Assembly (NCBI RefSeq): GCF_954871325.1
Contig: NC_088776.1
Location: 50,300,569-50,364,568, forward strand
Origin: Gordionus sp. m RMFG-2023
Taxonomy: Eukaryota > Nematomorpha > Gordioida > Chordodea > Parachordodidae
DNA length: 64,000 nucleotides
Reading direction: 5' to 3'
A program made the translations under genes and the position numbers. The notes under the pieces are model-generated. The model saw only the letters and a list, made by a program, of their open reading frames with translations, was not told the origin of the DNA and made no database searches. The number at the start of each line of letters is the position of its first letter. Position 1 is the first letter of the stretch. Positions 12,765 through 23,441 of the stretch are shown here, one piece after another.

Positions 12765-14678
12765 TTATATTATATCTCTAACATCCCAGTTATTAAGGCA
12801 CATACAATATTTAACGGTTGTCCCCGACATCCTATTTCGTTTCTTCGTTAAAAAATCAACGGCCTTGCTAAAGACTCTTTCACTAGGAACGCTTGTTGTT
12901 TGTTGTGCGAAGAAATCTTTAGCTATGAGCGACAACGTTTGGTAAAAATCACTATTTTTGGCCCACCAATCAAGTATATTGGTTGAAGCTGGTGCAACCG
13001 GTTCTTTGATGTAATCTATAAATTCATCTCTACTGAGATCTGGATATTCATAAGCCTCCCTAAAAATTATAAATTAATATATCAAACATTTATAATTACT
13101 TTCTCATTTCGTTATGCATGCAAACCGAATAGGGCTGTGTTTCCATATCATCTTTTGAGAAGTCATAAACATTCACTTTTTGCGATGGCCAACCATAGCT
13201 TTTATATAATGATTTAAATTTTTCATTATAATCCTCCTTTGCTATAAATTTAGGCATATATTTTAATTTAGTTTTAGGATCTAATAGTGTGGATACAAAA
13301 TTGCTAAATGAACTCATCAAATTTTTATAAGTTGCACATTTTATCAACATTTTACTACCCGCTTTTTTAAGATCGCTATCGGGATGATTTTTCGAAGTTT
13401 CGTCTAAAATCTGCTCTATCTTTGTCATAAATAAAACTGAGGTTCCAATAGTAGAAGTATCTGACGATATTTCAAGTGTTATTTTATAAAAAGGTTTTAA
13501 AAAATTTTCAATTTCGTTTAAAGATCTCGCCTCACTATCATTTATATCGAAAGGCGCCATATATTTTTTCCCAAGGTCTTTAATTGCATCTAAATTCTAT
13601 ATAAATTAAATATATTATTATGCAATGTTATATCTCTAAAATTTCAAAATTGTAAAACTATTATCTTTGAATATTATTGAATAAAATAATTATATTATGG
13701 TTTAAAAGGTAGGGAAGACTGGGATTTGTAAAAAAATGGTTCGACTAGACCTAGTTCCCTTTATACATAGTCAAAATTTTGTAAAATTAATTACCATTGA
13801 CCATATATCTTTTAGTAGAATATAAAAGACATTATAAAAAAATTATATTATAATTTACTTTGTTCACTGTTGATAGCATTATATATTTTGAGTTCCATCT
13901 GGTTATCACATCCAACGGAATCCTCGTTCCACCAGATAGCTGCATGTAATTTTGTAACAGTTTGGGGGAAGAATGTAGTTTCTTTACAACATCAGTTATT
14001 TTAATTAGCTTTTTGTCTAGGTATGAAAATCCCTCTTTTACTATCAAATTTATAACATGTGCTAAACATCGGTGGCTGTATACGCCTGTTTTATATTTTT
14101 CCTGATAAATTATATTCATTTTTTCAACAGCTTTTATTACGTTTAGTGCATTATCATGCGTGATTGAGATAATTTTGTCCTGAATCTCAAAATCATCCAG
14201 AGATTCTAATAAACATTGTGATATATCCTCACCACTATGAGGATATGGTAACTCAATTAAATCTAAAAGGAAACTTTCCATTTTTTATTAATATAATGGC
14301 ATGTTATTGCGCAAAACGATGACGAATTAATTGAGGTCCACATATCAGTGGTGATGGCTTTGCTATCAATATTTTTTAACTTAGTGATAAGATTTAATTT
14401 GGAACTTTTATATAGCTTTTCAATATATTTACAGGCCGTTTGACGAGACCAAATTTTTTCATTTTTAAATATATAAGAAAATATTCCTCTGAAAGAATCA
14501 CTATTCAGTGAATGGAAAGATATATTATTCTTTATTATATATCTGAGAATTAATTTGTTTAGATGTAAGATCTCCTCGGGTAAAAGTTTCCTTATGCCCA
14601 CTAGATTTTTTGGCATTTCTGTCTTCTCAATCCGTATCATATCAGTATGATGTCTTTTTACATGATTTTTTAAATTCG
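12765..14678 (-). CDS. hAT transposase (BED finger, Ac-like), near-complete
   Basis: The minus-strand exons are read as 14678-13859 (with one frame change near 14281), 13596-13100 and 13059-12765. The introns have GT...AG ends, and the last is 40 nt. The start of exon 1 shows the tail of a BED zinc finger (NLKNHVKRHH). Downstream come AITTDMWTS (first catalytic Asp region), ISITHDNALNV (second Asp), YSHRCLAHVINL (the C..H motif of hAT enzymes) and TRWNSKYIML. The C-terminal dimerisation domain contains LDWWAKN and TTSVPSERVFS. The protein would bind the TAGTGTTGTTAA ends and move the element. The N-terminal half of the BED finger was not found, and one frameshift makes this copy probably inactive. 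Confidence 0.85.
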
Positions 14679-15660
14679 CTGTTAAAATAAATGAATTTTT
14701 ACTTTTCTTTATAAAATTAAAACATAATAGTTTTTAACCCTCAGTCGCACATGGGAAAAAAATTAGGGGAGACCGAACAACGATAATTACTTTTTAAAAT
14801 TCACAAACTTTCGAAACTTTATTGAAAATATATAAATATGATAAGTCTATATTTTTAAACATAAAAATAAAAACATTTACAAAACATACTTGACAATTTT
14901 CTAAATTTTAATACTTAAACATACAATTTTAAAATTTTTCGAACTTTTTTTTAAAATTTTGGATTATAGCCTTTAAAACGAGTTTTATTTTGTAGTCACA
15001 AACTTTAAATAACAATATCCCATTAATTCACATATGTGAACCATCTTTTAAAACCAGCTAACACTGCTACAACTTATTAACCAAATATTTTTTTTAGTGA
15101 ATGTATGGAAAAAAGGAAAAAATTAATAAATTTTTTTTAAACTTTCCCTTTTTCTTAACATTTAAAAAAAAATGATTAAATGGTGTCTTTTTTGTCCAAG
15201 AGTCTTTACTCTTTATTTTATATTAGAAAAAATCTATTATATGCCATTATTTTTTAATAATATCATATTTGCTACAATTTATATAAAGTAATTAATGAGA
15301 ATGAGACAGTCAAAAAAAAATCTAAGAATTTATTAATATTCTTTTTATTTTTACGGTTTATATTTTTTAAAATATATTTAGAAAATGAAATGCATTTTTT
15401 ATACTTGATTTTTTATAAATATAAATAAAAAAAACATTAAATAAATGTATCCCACCCAAATTTATAAATGGGGGTTTTATTATAAAACAATTATTTTATT
15501 CATTTTTTTTATTTTATATAACATTATTAATTCCTGATTTTTTATTTCAAAATATAATAAACAAGTGAAAATAAAAATAAAAGGAAAAAACAAGAAAGTT
15601 AAACTTAAAATTAAAAATTACAAAATTTTTTTTTATATATAATGCAAAATAAAAAAAATA
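14679..15660. other. hAT-1 interior, non-coding
   Basis: Nothing recognisable was seen beyond extreme AT-richness. The missing first half of the BED finger should lie in the first few hundred bases here but could not be placed. Confidence 0.4.
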
Positions 15661-15850
15661 AGATGCAGAATTATTTAAATTATCTCAAATAATTCTTGCT
15701 GCTCCTTGCACCCAGGTCTCAGTTGAGAGAGCATTTAATGCATTAGCACTAACTGTAACCTCTCTAAGGACAAGATTAGACAAAGATATACTTGATGATA
15801 TTTTAATTATAAAGCTTAATCGTACATTGTTAAATAATATGATATTTTAA
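15661..15850 (+). pseudogene. hAT C-terminal dimerisation fragment, opposite strand
   Basis: About 60 residues end at a stop near 15850. They include LAAPCTQVSVERAFNALAL and TSLRTRLDKDILDD, which match the VPSERVFS...RNRL pattern of the hAT dimerisation domain. It is on the plus strand, while the main hAT-1 transposase is on the minus strand, and its sequence is different. It is therefore the tail of a second hAT trapped inside hAT-1. No upstream part was found. Confidence 0.65.
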
Positions 15851-16738
15851 ATCATTATTATATAACCTATTTCATTATAAAGTTATTGTTTACATTAAAA
15901 TTTTAATAAGATTTAGATGATAACAATATAAATAGATTTTTCGTATGAATAGTATAATCAGAGGGGGGCGTATTTTACTAGATATATCCAAATAGTAGTT
16001 TCTAAGATCTAAAATTGATTTAAAAGATTAAAGAAAAAATATTAAATTTGTTGTTCCCAAAAATATCATGTTTATATTAATGCAACTTTCTAGTTCAACT
16101 CCATTCCGGTTGGCTCAAAAAATTTAACATATTTGATACTATTATCATCTGCCCAGAGGTTTAAGTGTTTCCCAACAAGATCATATTAACCTAATTTAAA
16201 AATAATGGATATGAGTAATGTGATAATTTCAAAATATATATATTAAAATAATTTCAAAAGGGAGTTGAGAATTAGATATGTCACTTATCTATGGTACATA
16301 TTCACTGAAATTTTAATTTAACATGTTTACAATTTATTATTTTACCCTGTAAGTTCAAAAAAATTAAATAAAAAATTAAAAATGATAATTGTCACTTATC
16401 TGTGGTAGATCTCCATTTAAATTTTAATTTAACATGTTTATAATATATATTTTACCCATTTGCTTTAAAAAATTTCACAAAATTTTAAAAATAACGAACG
16501 ATATACCTATTCGAAATATTCGTCCTCTAGTCGACTTAAGTTTACTACTCAAATGGAAAACTCATGTTCTCGACTCAAATCGACTTGAGTGCATGACTCG
16601 AGTTGACTGGAGTTCACGACATGAGTCGGCTTGAGTTCACGACCTGAGTCGACTTGAGTTCACGACTCGAGTTCACGACTAATGACTTCATACTCTGAGT
16701 CGGAGTCGGGTGAACTCGACTTTTTAACAACACTAATA

Positions 16739-17160
16739 TTGTGGGTGATGGAAACTGTTTTTTTAGGTTAGTTACTTTATATAATATTTAATTATTTAAC
16801 ATGTTTATAGGTGTATAAGTCAAGAAATATCAAATAGTCAGGATAATTATAATTACCTGAGGGAGAAATGCGTTGCCTTTATGAGGAGTAACGATTTCAA
16901 ATTGGAAATGGAAAAATTCATAGGATATCCTGTAGAAGAATACCTAATTGACAGAAATGTTATAGGAAATGGTGTCTGGGCAACAGAGGTGGAAATATTA
17001 TCTATGGCCACATTGTTGCAGACAAATATATTAATTTATACCCAATATAAGTGGGATTATTATTCACCCATGAAATTTTTTAATAATATTAAAATTTTTA
17101 AAGAAAATATATATTTATGTAATGAAAATAACAATCATTTTGTTAGAATTATATCAATGT
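16739..17160 (+). pseudogene. Second OTU module of Ginger A, split by hAT-1
   Basis: GDGNCFF ends an exon at about 16766. A GT...TTATAG intron of about 45 nt follows (about 16767-16811). The protein then continues RCISQEIS... to GVWATEVEIL and NNHFVRII, ending at 17161. The order matches the OTU module at 6799-7266 (Cys box, WA-E motif, His box). The hAT-1 target duplication lies immediately before the Gly-Asp-Gly of the Cys box. Confidence 0.75.
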
Positions 17161-17480
17161 AATTAATATTTATTCTAATATTTTTATTCCATTATATTTA
17201 TTGCAATTTAGTTGAAAGTATAATCGGTAAGCATTTTTTTATTAAATGTTATTGCACTTTATATTTTTTATTAATAGTTATTTTAATAAAAGGTACAATA
17301 GGTTGGCATCCTTTTTATCAATGTAATTAATATTTATTCTTATACTTTTATTTCATTATATTTATCGCAATTTAGTTGAAAGTATAATCGGTAAGCATTT
17401 TTTTATTAAATATTATTGCACTTTATATTTTTTATTAATAGTTAATTTTATAAAATGTACAATAGGTTGGCATCTTTTTT
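17153..17480 (+). repeat. Two tandem copies of a 164-bp unit
   Basis: TATCAATGTAATTAATATTTATTCT appears at about 17153 and again at about 17317. Both copies run on through TATAATCGGTAAGCATTTTT and GTACAATAGGTTGGCATC. The first unit overlaps the end of the OTU frame. Confidence 0.8.
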
Positions 17481-17779
17481 ATGAGTTCAATTCTATTCAA
17501 TTGCGAATTTATACTATATAGCATTTTATAATTAGTTATTTTTATATAAAGTCACAATAGTGAATCATTAGATGAATGATATGTAATTTATGTTTAAATA
17601 TGAATAAATTTAACCTACCATGTGTATATAAATTTTGATCAAACCTTTTTTAAATTAAGCTATAACGTTTTCGGCGTTAAATTATTTATAGGCATAAGAA
17701 ATTTAAAAAGGTTGAAAGTTAGATGTTAATATTACTAAATATTAGAAATTATAATCTATCTTATAAATTTTAATTATCT

Positions 17780-18420
17780 CACTCATAAGTGTCAATATTG
17801 GAAAAAATACAAACTTTAAGCATCATCTGTCGGTCATAAGTGTCAATATTGCTATATATAAATTTTAAGCAGTACCTGTCAGTCATAAGTGTCAATATTG
17901 CTATATATAAATTTTAAGCAGTAACTGTCAGTCATAAATGTCAGTAACTAAATAATAGAAACTTTTAACATTACATGCCAGTCATAAATGACAGTATTAC
18001 TATATAATAGAAACTTTTAACATTACATGCCAGTATTACTAAATAATAGAAACTTTTAACATTACATGTCAGTTATAAATGTCAGTATTACTAAATAATA
18101 AACTTTTAACATTATACGTCAGTCATAAATGTCAGTATTACTAAATAATAGAAACTTTTAACATTATATGCCAGTTATAAATGCCAGTATTACTATATAA
18201 TAGAAACTTTTAACATTACATGCCAGTCATAAATGCCAGTATTACTAAATAATAGAAACTTTTAACATTATACGTCAGTCATAAATGTCAGTATTACTAA
18301 ATAATAGAAACTTTTAACATTTTACGTCAGTCATAAATGTCAGTATTACTAAATAATAGAAACTTTTAACATTATACGTCAGTCATAAATGTCAGTATTA
18401 CTAAATTTTATAATGATATT
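17780..18420 (+). repeat. 52-bp minisatellite, about a dozen copies
   Basis: Units read approximately CAGTCATAAATGTCAGTATTACTAAATAATAGAAACTTTTAACATTA, with small deletions. Two longer related units, including TTAAATGTCAGTATCACTAAAGGGAGTTAA, continue to about 18580 and run into the Ginger A right end. Confidence 0.85.
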
Positions 18421-18590
18421 TTATTAAAATATATTATAACGTCAATCTTAAATGTCAGTATCACTAAAGGGAGTTAATTTAAATTTAAGTTAAAAATGAT
18501 ATTTTATTAAAATATTTTATAACGTCAATCTTAAATGTCAGTATTACTAAAGGGAGTTAATTTAAATTTAAGTTAAAATATCACGTTACA

Positions 18591-18594
18591 CCGG
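18591..18594. other. CCGG shared by Ginger A and Ginger B
   Basis: One CCGG separates ATCACGTTACA (right end of A) from TGTAGGATTGTG (left end of B), so it serves as the target site of both. Confidence 0.65.
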
Positions 18595-18659
18595 TGTAGG
18601 ATTGTGAAAGCAATACCCATTGTAGTTTCAATACCGTATTGATATTATCATTGTAGATT

Positions 18660-18705
18660 CAATACCGTATTGTTTTTACAATATTGTAGAATCAATACCG
18701 TATTG
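18660..18705 (-). repeat. 46-bp exact inverted match to 3377-3422
   Basis: The bases CAATACCGTATTG ... CAATACCGTATTG are the reverse complement of the Ginger A left-end segment without a mismatch. Confidence 0.85.
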
Positions 18706-18813
18706 GTTTTAAAATACGTTTTCATCGCTTCAAATATATTGGCGGCCATTAAAATTGTAAAATATTTATTATTATACATTTAATTATCGCTTCAAATCAA
18801 TGACATATAATAT

Positions 18814-21180
18814 ATGTCATTGTGTAGGAGCATGAAAGATGCCTATTATAAAAAAATAAATTATGACAAATCATTTTCTCAAAGAAAATGGCTATCATAT
18901 AGCTCTATTTTGGATAAAGTATTCTGTATCTTCTGTATTATGTTTGGAAGTCATCAAGCAAGCATGCAATGGACTCATAAAGGTACAGATAGCTGGAATA
19001 ATTTAGTCCGGCATATGGAGAGACATGAAACATCCCCTGTTCATGCAGATTGTGAATATGCACATATGGCATGGATTTCTCGGGGGCGTATTGATGACCA
19101 CATTTTATTCAACCGAGAGGAAATTATAACCCAAAATCGTTATATTATCCATAATATAATTGATGCTATTGTGTATTTAATACGGGGCAATATTGCTTTT
19201 TGGGAAGCAATTCTCATGATGGTAATTTTTCAAGACTTATAACTTTGATCTCAAAGAATGTTCCAGTATTAAGAGCATATCTAGAGAAAAATATTAGTTC
19301 ACGAGGAAAAAGTGGTAATAAAATATTAAGGCCACAAATAAACTTCATATCCTATGGCCATGTTAAAAAATTGGCTGAGATAATAAAAATATTGAATGAA
19401 ATAATTAAACAAATTATGTCAAATTGTGCCATTAGCTTAATATTAGATGTTACATATGATATTTCAAAAAAGGAATGTGTTGCCTTAATTATAAGGTATA
19501 TACAAGAATATCCACACCCACACCCAGTAGAAAGAATCATTAATATTTTTACAACTTCTGACACAACAGGAGAAAATATTAAAAATAATGTTCTAACTAA
19601 ATTAAAGGCATTACATCTTCCACTAGAATACCTGATTGGGCAAAGTATGGATGGTGCTAGTAATATGAGAGGTGTTAATAAGGGAGTACAGGCTTTAATA
19701 TTTAAAGAAGCTCCTAAAGCTATTTATGTCTGGTGCCATGCTCATAGGCTTAATTTAATTGTTATTCGTATATGTGGATATGGGAATGAAATTAAAAAAA
19801 CTATGGGAATTTTAGATGAATTATATAATTTTATGAATGGAGTTAAACGCCAGGGTGTTTTTACCAAATTTCAAATGCAAAAAAATAAAAATTCTCTCAA
19901 AAGAATAAAAAACACAACAAGGTAAATAAATCAAATTTTTTTAAGAATTTTATTTATTTTCAGAAATTGGGCATCATCTTTCAAAGCATTACAAAATTTT
20001 TTAGATGTTTATGAATATATAATAGCCTCCTTGACAGAGTTAAGCAATTCCGATGACGCAATCACATTTTCAATTTCTGAGGGATTGCTATCTAGAATAA
20101 AACGATATGATTTTATTTTAGGATTATTTATTTTAAGAATAATCTTAAAATGTACACATGAAACTTGCATTGAAATGCAGGCAATTGGAAATGATTTAGC
20201 AATGATGATTAAATTGATCCAACATACAAAAAATAAATTCCAAAGATTAAGGGGTAAATTATTATTCATGTATTTTAATTACATTTTCTAATGAAGCAAA
20301 TGGTGATAATATATTAACATCATTACATACCGATGTTAAATCATTTATGGATAAGAATAATGTTACAACCGATATTTATAATATTAAGTCAATATTTAAA
20401 TTGGATCAAAAAGAGTTTGATAATTATATTGAACAACAAAAAGAAAAGTTTATGAAAAGTATATTTTAAAATAATATATATTTTTTTAGATATAAAAATG
20501 AAAATTTTTACCCAGTGATTAATATGATCATTGAACAATTAAATGAAAGATTTAATTATGAATCATTAAACTTTTTAAATCAGATTTCTATTTTTACTCC
20601 TGCGGGATTAGCAGATAATGAGAATATAGAAATTTCCCAGATATCTGAAATTGTGTTTATATAATTTTGATGCACAGAAAATTATAGATGAATTTTCCAA
20701 TTTTAGACCATTATACTTAGATTCCTTATCAATCATTTATAGTAAAGATTTAATCAATATTAGAAAAAATGATACCTTATATGATGAAAGTTATTAATTT
20801 TATTAACAACTTAATTTTAATATATGTTTATTGGTGAAAACATTATAAATGCTAGTAAAATGACCGAAACAAAAAGATGGCTGAAATATTCATTTATTCT
20901 ACCATATAGATTATTAATTAAATCAAGTTCTTTTCCTTATCTTAAAACGTTATATAAATATCTTATAACCCTCCCCACCACCTCATGCTCTGCTGAAAGA
21001 GCTATGAGTAAAGTCAAAATTGTTAAAACACGTATTCGAAATAAAATCTCTGATTCTTTTTTAGAAAATTTATTATTAATATCAAGTGAAATTGATATAT
21101 ATGATACATTTAAAACAGAAGATATTATTACAGATTTCGCGTTAACTTCTAAAAGACTATCTAATCTTTTAATTGGATAA
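18814..21180 (+). pseudogene. hAT transposase of the TTF-finger/ZMYM-like type (hAT-2)
   Basis: The exons read as 18814-19240, 19205-19921 (overlap reflects one frameshift), 19963-20255, then several short exons to a last one at 20824-21180. The intron after KNTTR is 41 nt (GTAAAT...TTTCAG, 19922-19962). The N-terminus is a TTF zinc finger (CIFCIMFG then HMERHETSPVHADC). The core shows LILDVTYDISKKE (first Asp), GQSMDGASNMRG (second Asp) and VWCHAHRLNL. The last exon is the dimerisation domain (LPTTSCSAERAMSKVKIVKTR). It lies within the Ginger B boundaries, so it was probably inserted there. At least one frameshift and a poorly readable stretch (20460-20820) make it defective. Confidence 0.8.
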
Positions 21181-22190
21181 TCCTTTTTTTTAATATTAAA
21201 CAGCAATAAATTTAGACATTTGGCATTATAATTCCCTTTTTTCAATATTTGAATAAATTTGGATTACTAATCCCTTTTTAGTTAGTCATTTTTAATTAGT
21301 CTTTTTCTGCACATATATTTATATTCCTTATGTTATATCTTTAACATTAAAAAAAATTATTATGAAGCAATTATAATATCCATTTTTTTTAAATATTAAA
21401 TAGCAATAAATTTAGACATTTTGCATTATAATTCCCTTTTTTATTTGAATAAATTTGGATTACTAGTATTAGTTAGTTATTTATAATTAGTCTTTTTCTG
21501 CACACATATTTATATTCCTTATGTTATATATATTTTTAACATTAAAAAAATTATATATAAAATAAAATTATTATGTGGAAATTAAAATATATAATTTTTT
21601 AAATTTCGATAATTTTTATACCAATAAATATTCTTCCTGTAATCTATATATCATTATTTCATAAAATATTCAGACTTATATTTATAAGATTATAATTTAT
21701 TCTATCGTAATAATGCCGCCGAAGGCAGCAAATTTTTTTAGGGGGGTAGGCTGAGGTTTTTGAGGGGGGTTTGCATCCAGTGAAAATCCTGTCATGTAGA
21801 CGCTGCTATCAGTTAAAAGAAAGAGTATATTGGTACTATGATTTTAAAGTCATAAATTCATTTTGAGAAGTGGTGTAAGCTTTTTGGGCCATATCAGGTT
21901 AATGGCCTATATTTAAAAATATTCTATAAATTGAAAGAGATTTTTATATTGAGTACATCCCTGCTTATAAATTGCTAAATTAAAAAAAGATGAGGCAATT
22001 ACAAATTCATTTTGTAACATAAGTATCAAGCATATAAAAAAATATTTAAATAAAAAAGATGAGCAATTACAAATTCATTTTGTTATAATCATCTATATCT
22101 TAAGGTAGTTTTACAACCCTTATTTTGATATTTATATAGATTCTATGTTTTTCACAAAATACAATACTTTAACCAGTTTATAAAATTATG
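21181..22190. other. Repeat-rich non-coding stretch with a DNA-transposon end
   Basis: The segments 21181-21340 and 21377-21545 are imperfect direct repeats (shared AAATTTAGACATTT and TAGTCTTTTTCTGCACA). At 21711-21812 a GC-richer block ending GAAAATCCTGTCATGTAGACGCTGC resembles 45440-45527 and looks like the terminus of a small DNA transposon. Confidence 0.5.
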
Positions 22191-22499
22191 TTAAATAGTG
22201 TAAATATACCTTTCAACTAATTTATCATATGTCTTGTTGATTCCAAAATGACCTGATAATGACATTTCTGTGATATTTGTGTCACATCCTCCATGGAATG
22301 AAACTAAAATATTATGTTGTTGACTAATGAGTGAGATTACCTCAGCATTATGTAGGTGATGGTAGAGTTTGCCATTCTTTAAGGAAAACTTGGCACATTT
22401 AACTCTAAGGTTTATTTTCAACCCATGATCTCCGATATAGGAGGTTGGGTAAGTTTTGGATTTAAGGTAATTATAAACATTGACAATATTGATATTCAC
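22191..22499 (-). pseudogene. Ginger integrase N-terminal fragment
   Basis: About 100 residues on the minus strand include FHGGCDTNI and LSGHFGINKTYDKLVERY. This is the two-histidine half of the integrase HHCC finger and parallels HQGSDI...AHLGINKT in Ginger A. The CxxC half and the core are missing because the frame runs into AT-rich DNA. It lies about 330 bp from the right end of Ginger B. Confidence 0.65.
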
Positions 22500-22835
22500 T
22501 ATTTTATATATTTATAATATAATAATGATAATTTTACTTGAAATTTTGAAATTAGGATGTCAATCTATACAAACAAGATTAATAAAATTAATTCGATTCA
22601 AATTTAATTTGGAAAATCAAAATTAATATAAAAATTAAATTTATAAGAATTTCAGTAATAAAAAAAACAGTATGATCATATAACTCTCCCTATCAATTAA
22701 CATTGTAATTAAGATTTTTGTTATTAATTAACTCCCTCCTTAACACTGTTTATCAAAGGGGGAGTTAATCTATCATGGTTACAACTTAACTCAGAGGTAT
22801 GTGATAAGGGGAGTTAATTAATCACGCTACACCGG

Positions 22836-23178
22836 GACACCATGAAGAAAGAAGCTTTTTGCATGAAAGAACGTGCTAAGGTTTGATTCTTGGTCATCTC
22901 CATAGATTAGGCATTGGTCATATCAATAGATTAGACAGTCACAATAAATAAGGTAGTCATAATAGGTAGTCATTTCCATAGGTTAAGCAGTCTCCATAGG
23001 TTAGATAGTCATCTCAGTAGATTAAGTAGTCACAATAGATAAGGTAGTCATAATAGGTAGTCATCTCCATAGGTTAAGCAGTCTCCATAGGTTAGATAGT
23101 CATCTCAGAAGATTAGGTAGTCATCTTTTTCTAGTCCACCACCCATAGCCAGGGCACCATGAAAAGAATAAGGATCTT
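22836..23178 (-). repeat. LTR element interior next to 5' LTR, with 91-bp repeats
   Basis: Short words TAGTCATCTCCATAGGTTA and TCTCAGTAGATTA alternate. A 91-bp unit is repeated at about 22981 and 23072 (GGTTAAGCAGTCTCC). No coding sequence is seen. Confidence 0.6.
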
Positions 23179-23436
23179 AACGATATGGCGCGAGTCAGTA
23201 AAAATATATTTTATTAACTAATTTCTTTTTCTTTTCTTAAGGTATATATACATTTTTTTATAAGTCCAAATTAGAATACAAACGAAAAACAAAAAAGTAA
23301 AAATATTATAAAATATAAAAAGTAAGGTTACGCCGAAAGTTATAAAAATAAGGTTACGCCGTACATATAATAAAGTTATTACAAAAAATAATAAAAAATT
23401 AGATTACAAAAAAATAATAATTAGAATAACTCAACA
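23179..23436 (-). repeat. 5' LTR
   Basis: This is a direct copy of 1969-2232 with very few differences. The outer edge touches the CAACT duplication at 23437-23441. Confidence 0.7.
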
Positions 23437-23441
23437 CAACT

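Larger units (their letters stand above)
9641..16735 (-). mobile_element. hAT element hAT-1, inserted in Ginger A
   Basis: The left end TAGTGTTGTTAATCGACTGAG and the right end, read inward as TAGTGTTGTTAAAAAGTCG, form a hAT-type terminal inverted repeat. The flanking 8-bp duplication ATATTGTG is perfect (9633-9640 and 16736-16743). Both sub-terminal regions carry arrays of GAACTCAAGTCGACT-like words (9705-9790 and 16545-16700), and both contain CTAGAGGACGAATATTTC in inverse orientation. The transposase is on the minus strand. The interior also holds a tandem array and a stray hAT C-terminus on the other strand. Confidence 0.9.
3345..18590 (+). mobile_element. Ginger1-type DNA transposon A (with nested hAT)
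   Basis: The element is bounded by CCGG on both sides, starts TGTAATATTGTAG and ends in ATCACGTTACA, so both ends read TGTAA inward. It encodes a gypsy-like integrase (HHCC finger, DDE core, GPY motif) followed by an OTU cysteine protease, the layout described for Ginger1 elements. No reverse transcriptase, gag or capsid gene is present, which argues against an LTR or Polinton origin. Without the nested hAT it is about 8.1 kb. It holds a complete-length but broken integrase-OTU region plus a second copy of the GPY-OTU half. Satellites lie at both ends. It is not intact. Confidence 0.7.
18595..22831 (-). mobile_element. Ginger1-type element B, with hAT inside
   Basis: CCGG flanks both ends (18591 and 22832). 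The left end TGTAGGATTGTGAAAGCAATACC resembles the Ginger A left end. The right end, ATTAATCACGCTACA, resembles the Ginger A right end, and both carry GGGAGTTAA words just inside. An integrase N-terminal fragment on the minus strand (22191-22499) supports a minus orientation. Most of the interior is a hAT transposase, so this copy has lost its own catalytic core. Confidence 0.55.
1969..23436 (-). mobile_element. LTR retrotransposon fossil, split by nested DNA transposons
   Basis: Two near-identical direct repeats of about 260 bp (1969-2232 and 23179-23436) are flanked by the same 5-bp sequence CAACT (1964-1968 and 23437-23441), as expected for LTRs with a target-site duplication. Read on the minus strand the repeat begins TGTTGAG. 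A purine-rich tract lies just inside the lower-coordinate repeat (2233-2246), the position of a polypurine tract next to a 3' LTR, so the element is in minus orientation. The TGTTG start and tract suggest Copia, but no gag or pol was recognised in the roughly 1.4 kb of internal sequence left after removing the nested elements. The element is broken. The LTRs look almost identical, suggesting a young insertion. Confidence 0.7.

Noticed and set aside
20009-20269. Minus-strand open frame opposite hAT-2
   Set aside because: It is the antisense shadow of the transposase exon.
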